This document shows, one piece after another, positions 1 to 11,129 of a stretch of 38,342 nucleotides of DNA (its first letter is position 1; each line of letters opens with the position of its first letter). Below the pieces are notes generated by a model. It searched no databases. It was not told the DNA's origin and saw only the letters and a program-made list of their open reading frames with translations. The stretch covers positions 1 to 38,342 of the forward strand of contig PHCF01000063.1 of assembly GCA_002842145.1 (NCBI GenBank), read 5' to 3'. The position numbers and the translations under genes are program-made. Source of the stretch: Betaproteobacteria bacterium HGW-Betaproteobacteria-6. Its GTDB lineage: Bacteria > Pseudomonadota > Gammaproteobacteria > Burkholderiales > Rhodocyclaceae.

Positions 1-44
1 TGTCACGCCGGGGGTCGCGGGTTCGAGTCCCGTCCACTCCGCCA
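1..44 (+). tRNA. tRNA-Asp(GUC), 3' part only
   Basis: The window opens inside the anticodon loop: the GTC anticodon is at 2-4. A GC-rich variable/T-arm region with the GTTCGAGTC T-loop follows, then the 3' acceptor strand CCACTCC, discriminator G and encoded CCA at 42-44. The pattern matches bacterial tRNA-Asp. The 5' half lies outside the window. Confidence 0.93.
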
Positions 45-50
45 ACATTC

Positions 51-78
51 AAAAGACCAGCCCAGGCTGGTCTTTTTA
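51..78 (+). terminator. Rho-independent terminator after tRNA-Asp
   Basis: A perfect 9-bp stem, AGACCAGCC (54-62) with GGCTGGTCT (65-73), is flanked by an A-run and followed by TTTTT. It lies a few bases after the tRNA CCA end, so it should end the tRNA transcript before mltD. Confidence 0.9.
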
Positions 79-158
79 CTTTTCCCCTGAAAAGTGGACC
101 TCCCGCAGCGGGTATAATCGACGACTTTGTTGACTCGTCAGTGCCAGGAGCCCCATTC

Positions 159-1571
159 ATGCAGCACCGTAGCGTCCTGTCGCCTGTTCGCCGCATTTTT
201 GCCGCAATTCTTGGCATAGCGCTGTTGACGCTTTCCGCGCCTTCGCTGGCCGAAGAGCAGGACGGGACGAGTTTCCCCTCGCTGAGCATGCCATCGCTGG
301 CCGAACCCGGCCTGGTTGCCGACGATGTGCTGACAGTCCATGAAATACATATGGCGCCGCAATTGCCGGGCACCATCGACCTCACGGTCAACTCGACCAA
401 TCTGTGGGAGCGGATCCGCAACGGGTTCGCGATGACCGATCTCAACGACGACCTGGTCCTCTATTACCAGCAGTGGTACCAGAACCGTCCCGACGCGCTG
501 CGTCGCATGGTCGAGCGCAGCCGCCCCTACCTTTATTACATCGTCGAAGAGCTGGAGGCGCGCGGCATGCCGACGGAACTTGCGCTATTGCCGATGGTTG
601 AAAGCGCTTTCAACCCGAACGCCTATTCTTCTGCCCATGCAGCCGGCCTATGGCAGTTCATTCCGGCCACCGGCCGGCGCTTCAATCTCGAACAGAACTG
701 GTGGCGTGACGAGCGGCGCGACGTTGTTTCGTCGACCAATGCGGCGCTTGACTACCTGCAGGCCATCTACGAAATGCATGGCGACTGGCATCTGGCGCTG
801 GCTTCGTACAACTGGGGGGAAGGCTCGGTCAAGCGTGCTGTCGACAAGAACGAATCACGCGGCCTGCCGACGGACTATCCCAATTTGAAAATGCCGAATG
901 AAACCCGGCACTACGTACCCAAGCTGCAGGCGCTCAAGAACATTCTCGGCAACCCGGAACTGATTGCCCATCTCGATCTGCCGGCGATTCCCAACGAACC
1001 CTATTTTGCAACGCTGGAAACGCGGCGGCCGATGGACATCAAGACGGCGGCCCGTCTGGCCAACATGACGCTGGAGGAGTTTCGGCGCCTCAACCCGTCG
1101 CATAATCGTCCCGTCATCAAGGCGGCGACGCCGGTTATCGTTCCGGCCGACAAGCTGGATGCCTTCCGCCGCAACCTGCAGAACACCCAGGCACCGTTGA
1201 CGCAATGGCAGGCCTACACGCTGAAGAAGACCGAGCGCCTGGACCGGATTGCCGAGAACTTCGATACAACAGCCGGCGAGCTGGCTCGCGCCAACGGTCT
1301 TTCAGAACGAGCCCGCCTTGGTGCCGGTTCAACCCTGCTCGTCCCGGGTAGCGGCAACATGATCAGTCTGAACAATCTGCTCAACACATCGACGCCGCGC
1401 CTCATCGTTCAGTCTGAGCGGACCGAGCGTTGCGGCAAGGGCAAGCGGGCAAAAAAGTGTGCGAAAGCCACTTCGACCAGCAGAGTCAAGCGAAGCGCGA
1501 CGCGCAAATCGGCGACCAAGTCGTCGGGCAAGACCAGCCGTGCCAAACCAGCGAAAGGCAAGCGCCGCTGA
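159..1571 (+). CDS. mltD: Membrane-bound lytic murein transglycosylase D (MltD) with LysM
   Basis: This enzyme cleaves peptidoglycan glycan strands to 1,6-anhydro-muropeptides in the periplasm. The ATG at 159 is chosen because AGGAG at 146-150 sits at proper spacing; a GTG at 141 also lies in frame. The N-terminus (residues 11-31) is a signal peptide with no clear lipobox. The SLT fold spans about residues 120-260. The catalytic Glu is E148 in LLPMVESAFNP, followed by the family motif AAGLWQFIPATG. A LysM domain lies near residues 355-400 (LDRIAENFDTT...LLVPG), with a possible degenerate one before it. The last ~45 residues are an unusually Lys/Arg/Ser-rich tail. The gene ends 1 nt from the convergent yejF stop. 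The family assignment is secure. Confidence 0.95.
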   Translation: MQHRSVLSPVRRIFAAILGIALLTLSAPSLAEEQDGTSFPSLSMPSLAEPGLVADDVLTVHEIHMAPQLPGTIDLTVNSTNLWERIRNGFAMTDLNDDLVLYYQQWYQNRPDALRRMVERSRPYLYYIVEELEARGMPTELALLPMVESAFNPNAYSSAHAAGLWQFIPATGRRFNLEQNWWRDERRDVVSSTNAALDYLQAIYEMHGDWHLALASYNWGEGSVKRAVDKNESRGLPTDYPNLKMPNETRHYVPKLQALKNILGNPELIAHLDLPAIPNEPYFATLETRRPMDIKTAARLANMTLEEFRRLNPSHNRPVIKAATPVIVPADKLDAFRRNLQNTQAPLTQWQAYTLKKTERLDRIAENFDTTAGELARANGLSERARLGAGSTLLVPGSGNMISLNNLLNTSTPRLIVQSERTERCGKGKRAKKCAKATSTSRVKRSATRKSATKSSGKTSRAKPAKGKRR

Positions 1572-1572
1572 T

Positions 1573-3549
<1,977 letters not shown>

Positions 3550-4932
3550 TTACGCGGCCCTCGGGTCGAATGCGTCGCGCACGGCGTCGGCGAACAGGTT
3601 GGCAGCGAGGACGAGAATGAACATGGCCGCGAAGGCGGCGACCAGCGACCACCAGACGACCGGTTCGCGGCCGAGTTCCATGCGGGCGTTGTTGATCATG
3701 GTGCCGAAGCTGGTCATCGTCGGATCGACGCCGATGCCGACATAGGACAGCACGGCTTCGGCCAGGACCAGACCGGAGAAATCCATGACCAGCGCGATGA
3801 TGACGATGTGCATGAGGTTGGGCAGGATGTGACGGACGATGATGCGCCAGCTCGACACGCCGAAGGCCTGCGCCGCCTGGATGTATTCGAGTTCGCGCAG
3901 CTTGAGCGTTTCGCCGCGCAGTAGGCGGCACAGCCCGGTCCAGCTCGTGATGCCGAGGATGAAGCAAAGCGCCAGCAGACGCAGGTCGGCGCGCTCGGCG
4001 GCGGTCGAGAACCACTCGGGATGGGTGTCGATGACAACCTGCATCATGAGCACGGCGGCGGCAATGAGCAGCACACCGGGGATCGAGTTGAGGACGGTGT
4101 AGAGGTACTGAATCAGGTCATCGACCCAGCCGCGGAAATAGCCGGCGACGATGCCGAGCAGCACGGCCATGGGCAGCATGACCAGCGTCGTGACAAGGCC
4201 GATGATCAGCCCGGTGCGCACGCTTTTGAGAATCTGGTATAGCACGTCCTGGCCGACCTTGTCGGTGCCGAAGACGTGGTAATGGCCGGACAGCCAGAAC
4301 AGCGGCACGGCAATCAGCAGGATAAGCAGCAGCGTGAGCAGCACGGCATCCCAAGCAAAAGCCGCTTCGCGCAATTTCATTTTTGGGCTTTTTTTCCGGT
4401 TGACCGTAGCAACCGCAGCAAACACGCCCAGCCACGCCACAAAGCTCAGCACGCCGGCCTTGAAGGCCGTGAAAGCGGCATCTTCGGCCACTTCGTCCTC
4501 GCGCTCGCCAAGATGCTTGCCGCCATGCTTGAGGCGCGGGTAGTCACGCACCGCCCCCTGCCCCGGCAGGTCGATGGTTTCCTTGGCGTAGAGCCGCGTG
4601 GCAAACGGCGCCGAGTAGGTCTTTTCGTTGCGCGAACGCAGCGGCGCAGCCAACGCATCAAGGACCGACAACACCTCGATCGCATACACCGCCTTCTGGC
4701 CTGCCTTGCTCTCCAGCTGCGCCCGGTAATGCAGCGAATCGAGCAGGCCGATCAGGACGAAGACGAGCAGCACGGTCGCCGAAGCCATGCCGACCCGGTT
4801 GGCGCCAACCCGGCGCCAAGCGGCGAGCAGCGGCGGGGTTTTCGCGATCAGCACGCCAACGCCCAACCCGGCCGCGACCAGCAACCAGATCAGCACATCG
4901 GACCAGAGCACGACGATCTGGAAGCCCATCAT
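3550..4932 (-). CDS. yejE: Peptide ABC transporter permease (YejE-like)
   Basis: This inner-membrane permease pairs with YejB and YejF for peptide uptake. The C-terminal half carries the binding-protein-dependent transport fold ([22 protein letters not shown], then an EAA loop near [22 protein letters not shown]). At 460 residues it is clearly longer than the roughly 340-residue E. coli protein as I recall it. The extra N-terminal ~120 residues hold two membrane segments and a charged loop. The start overlaps the yejB stop by 4 nt (ATGA), which implies translational coupling. Residues ~174-185 ([11 protein letters not shown]) are encoded by the antisense strand of a dispersed ~36-bp repeat (4375-4412), so the repeat has been tolerated in frame in a cytoplasmic linker. 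Confidence 0.92.
   Translation of the reverse strand: MMGFQIVVLWSDVLIWLLVAAGLGVGVLIAKTPPLLAAWRRVGANRVGMASATVLLVFVLIGLLDSLHYRAQLESKAGQKAVYAIEVLSVLDALAAPLRSRNEKTYSAPFATRLYAKETIDLPGQGAVRDYPRLKHGGKHLGEREDEVAEDAAFTAFKAGVLSFVAWLGVFAAVATVNRKKSPKMKLREAAFAWDAVLLTLLLILLIAVPLFWLSGHYHVFGTDKVGQDVLYQILKSVRTGLIIGLVTTLVMLPMAVLLGIVAGYFRGWVDDLIQYLYTVLNSIPGVLLIAAAVLMMQVVIDTHPEWFSTAAERADLRLLALCFILGITSWTGLCRLLRGETLKLRELEYIQAAQAFGVSSWRIIVRHILPNLMHIVIIALVMDFSGLVLAEAVLSYVGIGVDPTMTSFGTMINNARMELGREPVVWWSLVAAFAAMFILVLAANLFADAVRDAFDPRAA
4375..4412 (+). repeat. Dispersed TTCCGGTTGACCG repeat, copy 1 (inside yejE, antisense)
   Basis: The block TTTTTGGGC then TTTTTTTCCGGTTGACCG and TAGCAA matches the other six copies in this window. 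It lies on the strand opposite to yejE and contributes coding sequence to it in reverse. It is the only copy clearly internal to a gene. Confidence 0.8.
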
Positions 4933-5906
4933 TCGAAACGTATCCGCGGATCGACCAGCGTGTAGGAAATATCGGTCAGGATCAGGCCGACGATGTAAAG
5001 CACCGAGCCGATGAAGACCATGGAGCGGACCACCGAGAAATCCTGCGCGTTGATCGCGTCGATGGTGTAACTGCCCAGGCCGGGGATGCCGAAAAACGAT
5101 TCAGTCAGCAGCGAGCCCATGAAGAGCATGGGAATGACGACAACGATACCGGTCAGGATGGGAATCAGCGCGTTGCGCAGGATGTGGCGGAAGAAGACCA
5201 GCGTCTCGGGCAGGCCCTTGGCGCGGGCGGTGCGCACGTAGTCCTTGCTGACTTCCTCGAGAAATATGGTCCGGTACCAGCGCGTCGATGAGCCAATGCC
5301 GGAAACGACACCAATCAACACGGGCAGAATCAGGAAACGCCACGCCTCCAGCCCGTCGCCGAACCCGGAAATCGGCACCAGCCGCCACACCTTGCTGATC
5401 AGGTATTGCCCGCCGATGATGTAGAACAGCCCGGAAATCGACATCGCCGCCACACAGAGCACGATACCCCAGAAATCGAAAGCCGTGGCGCGGAAGAAGG
5501 CCAGCGTCAGGGCAAACGTGATGGTCACGAACAGGCCGAGGATGAAGGTCGGCAAGGCGATGGCCAGCGACGGCAGCATTCGGTTGCCGATTTCGCGGGC
5601 GATGTCGCGGCCATCCTCGGCCCGGCCAAAATCGCCAACGAACATGCGCGCCGACTTCTCGAAGAAGATCGTGTCGGTCACGGTCGACACGCCATTTGCC
5701 GCGGAATTGAACATCAGCGGCTTGTCGTAACCACGCTCGACCTTCCACTTTTCGATGGCCTCCGGCGTCACCCGCTTGACCCCGAGCTGCATGCGCGCCA
5801 TGTCGTCCGGCGTATTGACGACGAAAAACAACGCAAAAGTAACGAGGTTCACCCCAATCAGGATGGGCAGCGCGTACAGCAGGCGGCGGACGATGTAGGC
5901 AAGCAT
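4929..5906 (-). CDS. yejB: Peptide ABC transporter permease (YejB-like)
   Basis: This is an inner-membrane permease of the DppB/OppB family, 325 residues. It begins with the typical MLAYIVRRLLYALPILIGVN membrane entry. A periplasmic region follows (FVGDFGRAEDGRDIAREI), then several membrane helices and the EAA loop near RTARAKGLPETLVFFRH. It starts the operon yejB-yejE-yejF. The solute-binding protein gene yejA, which usually precedes yejB, is not in the window: the next gene upstream is divergent and begins 155 bp away. A binding protein must therefore be encoded elsewhere. Confidence 0.93.
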   Translation of the reverse strand: MLAYIVRRLLYALPILIGVNLVTFALFFVVNTPDDMARMQLGVKRVTPEAIEKWKVERGYDKPLMFNSAANGVSTVTDTIFFEKSARMFVGDFGRAEDGRDIAREIGNRMLPSLAIALPTFILGLFVTITFALTLAFFRATAFDFWGIVLCVAAMSISGLFYIIGGQYLISKVWRLVPISGFGDGLEAWRFLILPVLIGVVSGIGSSTRWYRTIFLEEVSKDYVRTARAKGLPETLVFFRHILRNALIPILTGIVVVIPMLFMGSLLTESFFGIPGLGSYTIDAINAQDFSVVRSMVFIGSVLYIVGLILTDISYTLVDPRIRFE

Positions 5907-6060
5907 TGGCCCGATTATGCCAAGAGCCGGGAGACTTGTCCTTGCCGCGCCGGCTCCGCCAAGGAAAAGCCGCCAAGCTGGCCGCCCGCCGGCAGCCGAT
6001 ATGGCATCATCCGATCATGAAATTCCCACACTCGATTCCCGCCAGCAACGGAGCGGCACC

Positions 6061-7644
6061 ATGAGCGGCTGGGCGCTGCTCGGCGGTCTGGCCGGCGGCG
6101 TCGGCCTCTTCCTGCTCGGCATGGGGATGATGACCGACGGCCTGAAACTCGCCGCCGGACCGGCCCTTGAACGCGTCCTTGCCGAGTCGACAAAAACCCG
6201 CTGGCGCGGCCTCGCCTCCGGCATCATGGTCACTGCGCTGGTCCAATCGTCGAGCGCCGTGACCGTCGCCACCATCGGATTCATCAATGCCGGCCTGCTC
6301 AACCTGGCGCAGGCACTGTGGGTGCTGTTTGGCGCCAATGTCGGCACCACCATGACCGGCTGGCTGGTGGCCCTGGTTGGCCTCAAATTCAAGATCGAGG
6401 TACTCGCCCTGCCGCTCATCGGCGTCGGCATGATCCTCCGCCTGTCCGGTGCCGGCGCGCGGCGCGGCGCACTGGGCACGGCGCTGGCCGGCTTCGGCGT
6501 ACTCTTCCTCGGCATCGACATGCTCAAGGAAACCTTCTCCGGCCTGTCCACCGATTTCACGCTCCCGGCCGGGGACGGCATCGGCGACATCACCCTGCAA
6601 GTCGGCATCGGCATCCTGCTCACCATCCTCATGCAAAGCTCCAGCGCTTCGCTGGTCATCGCCCTGACCGCCGCCCAGGGCGGCCTGCTCACCACGCAGG
6701 GCGCTGCCGCCGTGGTCATCGGAGCCAACATCGGCACGACCGTAACGGCGCTCATCGCCGCCATCGGGGCCACACCCAATGCCAAACGGGCCGCCGCCGC
6801 CCACATCCTGTTCAATCTGATCACCGGCTTCGTCGCGCTGCTGCTGCTCCCCTGGCTGATCGACTTCCTTTCCGTGCTGCGCCAGTGGCTCGGCCTGGAC
6901 GAAGCACCAGCCGCCAAGCTGGCGCTCTTTCATAGCGTTTTCAACGTGCTCGGGGTCGTCCTTATCTGGCCTGTCGCCAACCGCATGACGCACTTCCTCG
7001 AAGCCCGCTTCAAGAGCGCCGAGGAAGACGAAGGGCGTCCGCGCCATCTCGACCGGAACGTACTGGCCGTACCGGCCCTGGCGCTCGACGCACTGAAGCG
7101 CGAAGTGCACCACCTCGGCGGACTCGCCATCTCGACCGTGCGGGCCGCCATCGAAGCGCCGCAAGGCCTGGCCCTGCCCTATCACAAGGAAGCGGTGGCC
7201 AGCCTCAACCTGGCCATCGCCGAATTCGTTACCCAGTTGCACCGCGTCGGTGCCGGCGACAGTGCCCGCCGTCTCCCGGTCATCCTGCGCCTGGCCCGTT
7301 ACTACGAAACCGCCACCGAACTGGCTGTTGAAGCATCGGCGGCAACCGGCGAATTCGTGGACCAAGTGCCGGACTCGCCAACCGCCGCCTTCGCCGGTGC
7401 GGCCAAGGCATTGCTCGACCAGGCCCAACCGAAGGCCAGCGAAACCAGCGGTCTGGAGCCAGCCATCACCGAAATGGAACGCGCCTATCAGGCCCTCAAG
7501 GCACATCTGCTGGCCGCCGGCGCGGCCGGCCAATTGCCGGTCACCGGGATGGATGCCCGGCTGCGCGCCGCCAGTTCGCTACGCCGCGCGCTCGAGCAAA
7601 CCGCCAAGGCGGCGCGCTTGCTCAACGAGGTTCAAGCCGACTGA
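6061..7644 (+). CDS. Na+/phosphate symporter family protein (NptA/PNaS, with PhoU-like tail)
   Basis: This is an inner-membrane sodium-coupled phosphate transporter or exporter. ATG 6061 is chosen because the protein then begins directly with a membrane segment (MSGWALLGGLAGGVGLFLLG) and has GGAG 8 nt upstream; the frame is open further upstream but without conserved character. The two inverted PNaS repeats are visible by their QSSS signatures, QSSSAVTVATIGF near residue 61 and QSSSASLVIALTAAQ near residue 195, each followed by GANVGTT/GANIGTT. The C-terminal ~190 residues are helical and soluble, resembling PhoU-like domains. It is divergent from yejB. The direction of phosphate transport cannot be read from sequence. 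Confidence 0.9.
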   Translation: MSGWALLGGLAGGVGLFLLGMGMMTDGLKLAAGPALERVLAESTKTRWRGLASGIMVTALVQSSSAVTVATIGFINAGLLNLAQALWVLFGANVGTTMTGWLVALVGLKFKIEVLALPLIGVGMILRLSGAGARRGALGTALAGFGVLFLGIDMLKETFSGLSTDFTLPAGDGIGDITLQVGIGILLTILMQSSSASLVIALTAAQGGLLTTQGAAAVVIGANIGTTVTALIAAIGATPNAKRAAAAHILFNLITGFVALLLLPWLIDFLSVLRQWLGLDEAPAAKLALFHSVFNVLGVVLIWPVANRMTHFLEARFKSAEEDEGRPRHLDRNVLAVPALALDALKREVHHLGGLAISTVRAAIEAPQGLALPYHKEAVASLNLAIAEFVTQLHRVGAGDSARRLPVILRLARYYETATELAVEASAATGEFVDQVPDSPTAAFAGAAKALLDQAQPKASETSGLEPAITEMERAYQALKAHLLAAGAAGQLPVTGMDARLRAASSLRRALEQTAKAARLLNEVQAD

Positions 7645-7659
7645 GTTGCGACCGCCGGG

Positions 7660-7866
7660 CTACTGCCCCCCACCCTCGTCGTCCGTCCCCCGCAGACGGC
7701 GGTCGAGCCGCTCATCGGGATTGGCGAAGTAGCAATTGAGTGCTTCCTTGAGATTGTCGACAGCTTCGGCCTTGGTCAGGCCGTCGGTGGTAATGTCCAG
7801 TTCGATGCAGCGGGCGATGAAAACACCGTCCTCGAAATCGACAGTAAAATTCAGTTTTTCAGCCAT
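7660..7866 (-). CDS. HicB-like antitoxin-fold protein, solitary
   Basis: This 68-residue protein matches the partial RNase H fold of HicB-type antitoxins: LNFTVDFEDGVFIARCIELDITTDGLTKAEAVDNLKEAL (given here only as its halves LNFTVDFEDGVFIARCIELD and GLTKAEAVDNLKEAL). HicB proteins neutralise the HicA mRNA interferase and often autoregulate. No HicA-like frame lies on either side: the upstream flank is a non-coding palindrome and tRNA-Ser, and the downstream flank is the phosphate transporter, convergent. The usual C-terminal DNA-binding domain is also absent. It could be an orphan antitoxin or a regulator of unrelated function. Confidence 0.75.
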   Translation of the reverse strand: MAEKLNFTVDFEDGVFIARCIELDITTDGLTKAEAVDNLKEALNCYFANPDERLDRRLRGTDDEGGGQ

Positions 7867-7891
7867 GAGTCAGATTCTGCAATGGTTTCCG

Positions 7892-7922
7892 AATGCATGC
7901 GCCGTTCGATACGGCATGCATT
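7892..7922. promoter_or_regulatory. Palindrome upstream of the HicB-like gene
   Basis: AATGCATGC (7892-7900) and GCATGCATT (7914-7922) form a perfect 9-bp inverted repeat. The stem extends by CGT/ACG if a 2-nt bulge is allowed. It ends 26 nt before the HicB-like start codon on the minus strand, where an autoregulatory operator would sit. On the plus strand it is followed by TTTTACATTTTTT, so a terminator is the alternative. Confidence 0.45.
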
Positions 7923-8011
7923 TTACATTTTTTAATGCTTCAAACTGCCACACACGGGTAAAGTGCGCGGCGACGAATTCAAGCAGGCGCATGTCGAAAG
8001 TCGCGCACAAC

Positions 8012-8034
8012 AAAAAAGCGCCCCGAAAGGCGCT
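8012..8034 (-). terminator. Rho-independent terminator of tRNA-Ser
   Basis: Read on the minus strand, AGCGCC pairs with GGCGCT around a CGAAA-type loop and is followed by TTTTTT. It lies 14 nt past the CCA end of tRNA-Ser. Confidence 0.85.
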
Positions 8035-8046
8035 TGATTTTAGGTG

Positions 8047-8135
<89 letters not shown>

Positions 8136-8157
8136 GCAGCGGCGCGACGTCGGCTCA

Positions 8158-9603
8158 TTGCCTTTTCCGACACCGGCCCAACACGAACTGGTCGTCCTGA
8201 TCCGTCCCGGCCTGCTGACCTACGCGACTGACGACAACGGCAATCCGAGCGGGCTCGAATACGACCTGACCCAGGCCTTTGCCCAGGAACTCGGCGTCGA
8301 CGTGAAGTACCTCGTCGTTGAGCCCGAGGAACTCGAAGACCACCTCGTCGGCGGTCGCTACCACCTTGCCGCCGCCTGGCTTTCGCCGAGCGCCGACGAG
8401 ACCATGCAGGCGACGCCCGCCATTACCCTGACGCGGGATGTTCTCGTCCAGAACGAGGCTTCGCTCCCGCTCTCCGAACGCGCCCAGCTGTCGGGCAAGA
8501 CCGTTCATGCCATGGCCGGCTCGCGCCAGGCCGAAACGCTGAGCAGGCTGGCCCGCGAGATACCTGGCCTGAGTGTGGTCACCGTTGGCCAGGGGACCAG
8601 CCTCGATTTGCTCGAAAAACTCGGCGAACGGGAAATCGAATACGTTGCCATCGACGAAAGTTTCGAGGAAATCGCCAACCAGTATGTTCCCAACATGCGC
8701 GCGACGCTGACGCTGAGCGAGACGGCGCCGGTTGTCTGGCAACTGGGCCGGCACCCCAATCCGGAACTGCGCGTCAAGCTCGACGCCTTTATCGAGCGCG
8801 TCGGGCACGACGGTACGCTGGCCAGACTGGAGGATCGCTATCTCGGCCATGTCCGGCGACTCCGGCAGGCCGACGTGGTCAAGTTCCTTGGTGAAGTCGA
8901 GACCACGCTGCCCCGGTTCCGCAAGTTCTTCGAGGCGGCGCAGGCGCTGACCGGAATCGACTGGAGGCTGCTCGCCGCCGTCTCCTACCACGAGTCGCAT
9001 TGGGACCCGAACGCGACCAGTTACACCAATGTGCGCGGCATCATGATGCTTACCGAGGATACAGCCGACCACCTGCAGGTCGGCAATCGTCTCGATCCGA
9101 GCGAAAGCATTCTGGCCGGGGCGCGCTACATCAACATGCTCAAGGAATTGCTGCCGGAAGAGGTCGAGGAGCCGGATCGGACCTGGCTGGCGCTCGCCGC
9201 CTACAACATCGGCCCCGGCCATTTCAACGGCGCGCGGACGCTGGCCAAACAGCTCAAAGCCGACCCCAATTCGTGGTACGACATGAAACGCGTGCTGCCC
9301 AAGCTGGCCCAGCCGAGGTATTTCAGCATGGTCAAGACTGGCCGCGCCCGCGGTGGCGAAGCGGTCATTCTGGTCGAGAATATCCGCAGCTATTACGACA
9401 TCCTGCTGCGCAACGCGCCCCCCTTTGCGCCAACGCCGTCAGCCGCCGCCAGCCTGACCCGGCTGGTGCTCGAAATCGAAGAGCGGCGCAAGGCCTACGT
9501 CAAGCGCGAGACCATCGCCAAGACGATCGCGGCAACGGAAAAGGATGAAGCCGATGTCGCTACGCTGCGCTTGCCGACCATCGGCCCGGAGGTCAAGGAA
9601 TAA
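8158..9603 (+). CDS. mltF: Lytic transglycosylase MltF-like, N-terminus (signal peptide) missing
   Basis: The protein has the MltF layout: an N-terminal periplasmic-binding-like domain ([20 protein letters not shown], then about 220 residues) and a C-terminal SLT transglycosylase domain. The catalytic Glu is about residue 279 in [12 protein letters not shown], with [12 protein letters not shown] and [10 protein letters not shown] following. Known MltF enzymes carry a signal peptide before the binding-like domain. Here the frame upstream of 8136 runs through antisense tRNA-Ser, and no ATG or GTG lies between the tRNA and the domain. TTG 8158 is only the least bad start and has no visible ribosome-binding site. 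The gene may be 5'-truncated, or expressed without export. The family is certain; the start is not. Confidence 0.85.
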   Translation: MPFPTPAQHELVVLIRPGLLTYATDDNGNPSGLEYDLTQAFAQELGVDVKYLVVEPEELEDHLVGGRYHLAAAWLSPSADETMQATPAITLTRDVLVQNEASLPLSERAQLSGKTVHAMAGSRQAETLSRLAREIPGLSVVTVGQGTSLDLLEKLGEREIEYVAIDESFEEIANQYVPNMRATLTLSETAPVVWQLGRHPNPELRVKLDAFIERVGHDGTLARLEDRYLGHVRRLRQADVVKFLGEVETTLPRFRKFFEAAQALTGIDWRLLAAVSYHESHWDPNATSYTNVRGIMMLTEDTADHLQVGNRLDPSESILAGARYINMLKELLPEEVEEPDRTWLALAAYNIGPGHFNGARTLAKQLKADPNSWYDMKRVLPKLAQPRYFSMVKTGRARGGEAVILVENIRSYYDILLRNAPPFAPTPSAAASLTRLVLEIEERRKAYVKRETIAKTIAATEKDEADVATLRLPTIGPEVKE

Positions 9604-9635
9604 CCCCCCCTCCCCTTGTCAAGGGAGGGGGGGTT
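9602..9635. terminator. Stable hairpin between convergent mltF and serS
   Basis: AACCCCCCCTCCCCTT pairs with AAGGGAGGGGGGGTT around a short loop, with one bulged C. It starts at the mltF stop codon. There is no U-tract, so it may be a bidirectional barrier or an mRNA 3'-end stabiliser rather than a classical terminator. Confidence 0.5.
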
Positions 9636-9662
9636 GATGGTGGGTTATGCTGCCCCGTCTGC

Positions 9663-10997
<1,335 letters not shown>

Positions 10998-11129
10998 TTA
11001 TACGCGAGGGACCGGGCAAGCCGGGCTGGGCCGGCCGGCGCATTTGATCCCCTGGCCAGCCAAAATTAGGTACCATCGACGGCACAAGAAAACACATCCG
11101 ACCTTGCCCGCGCATTTTCGGAGACTGCA

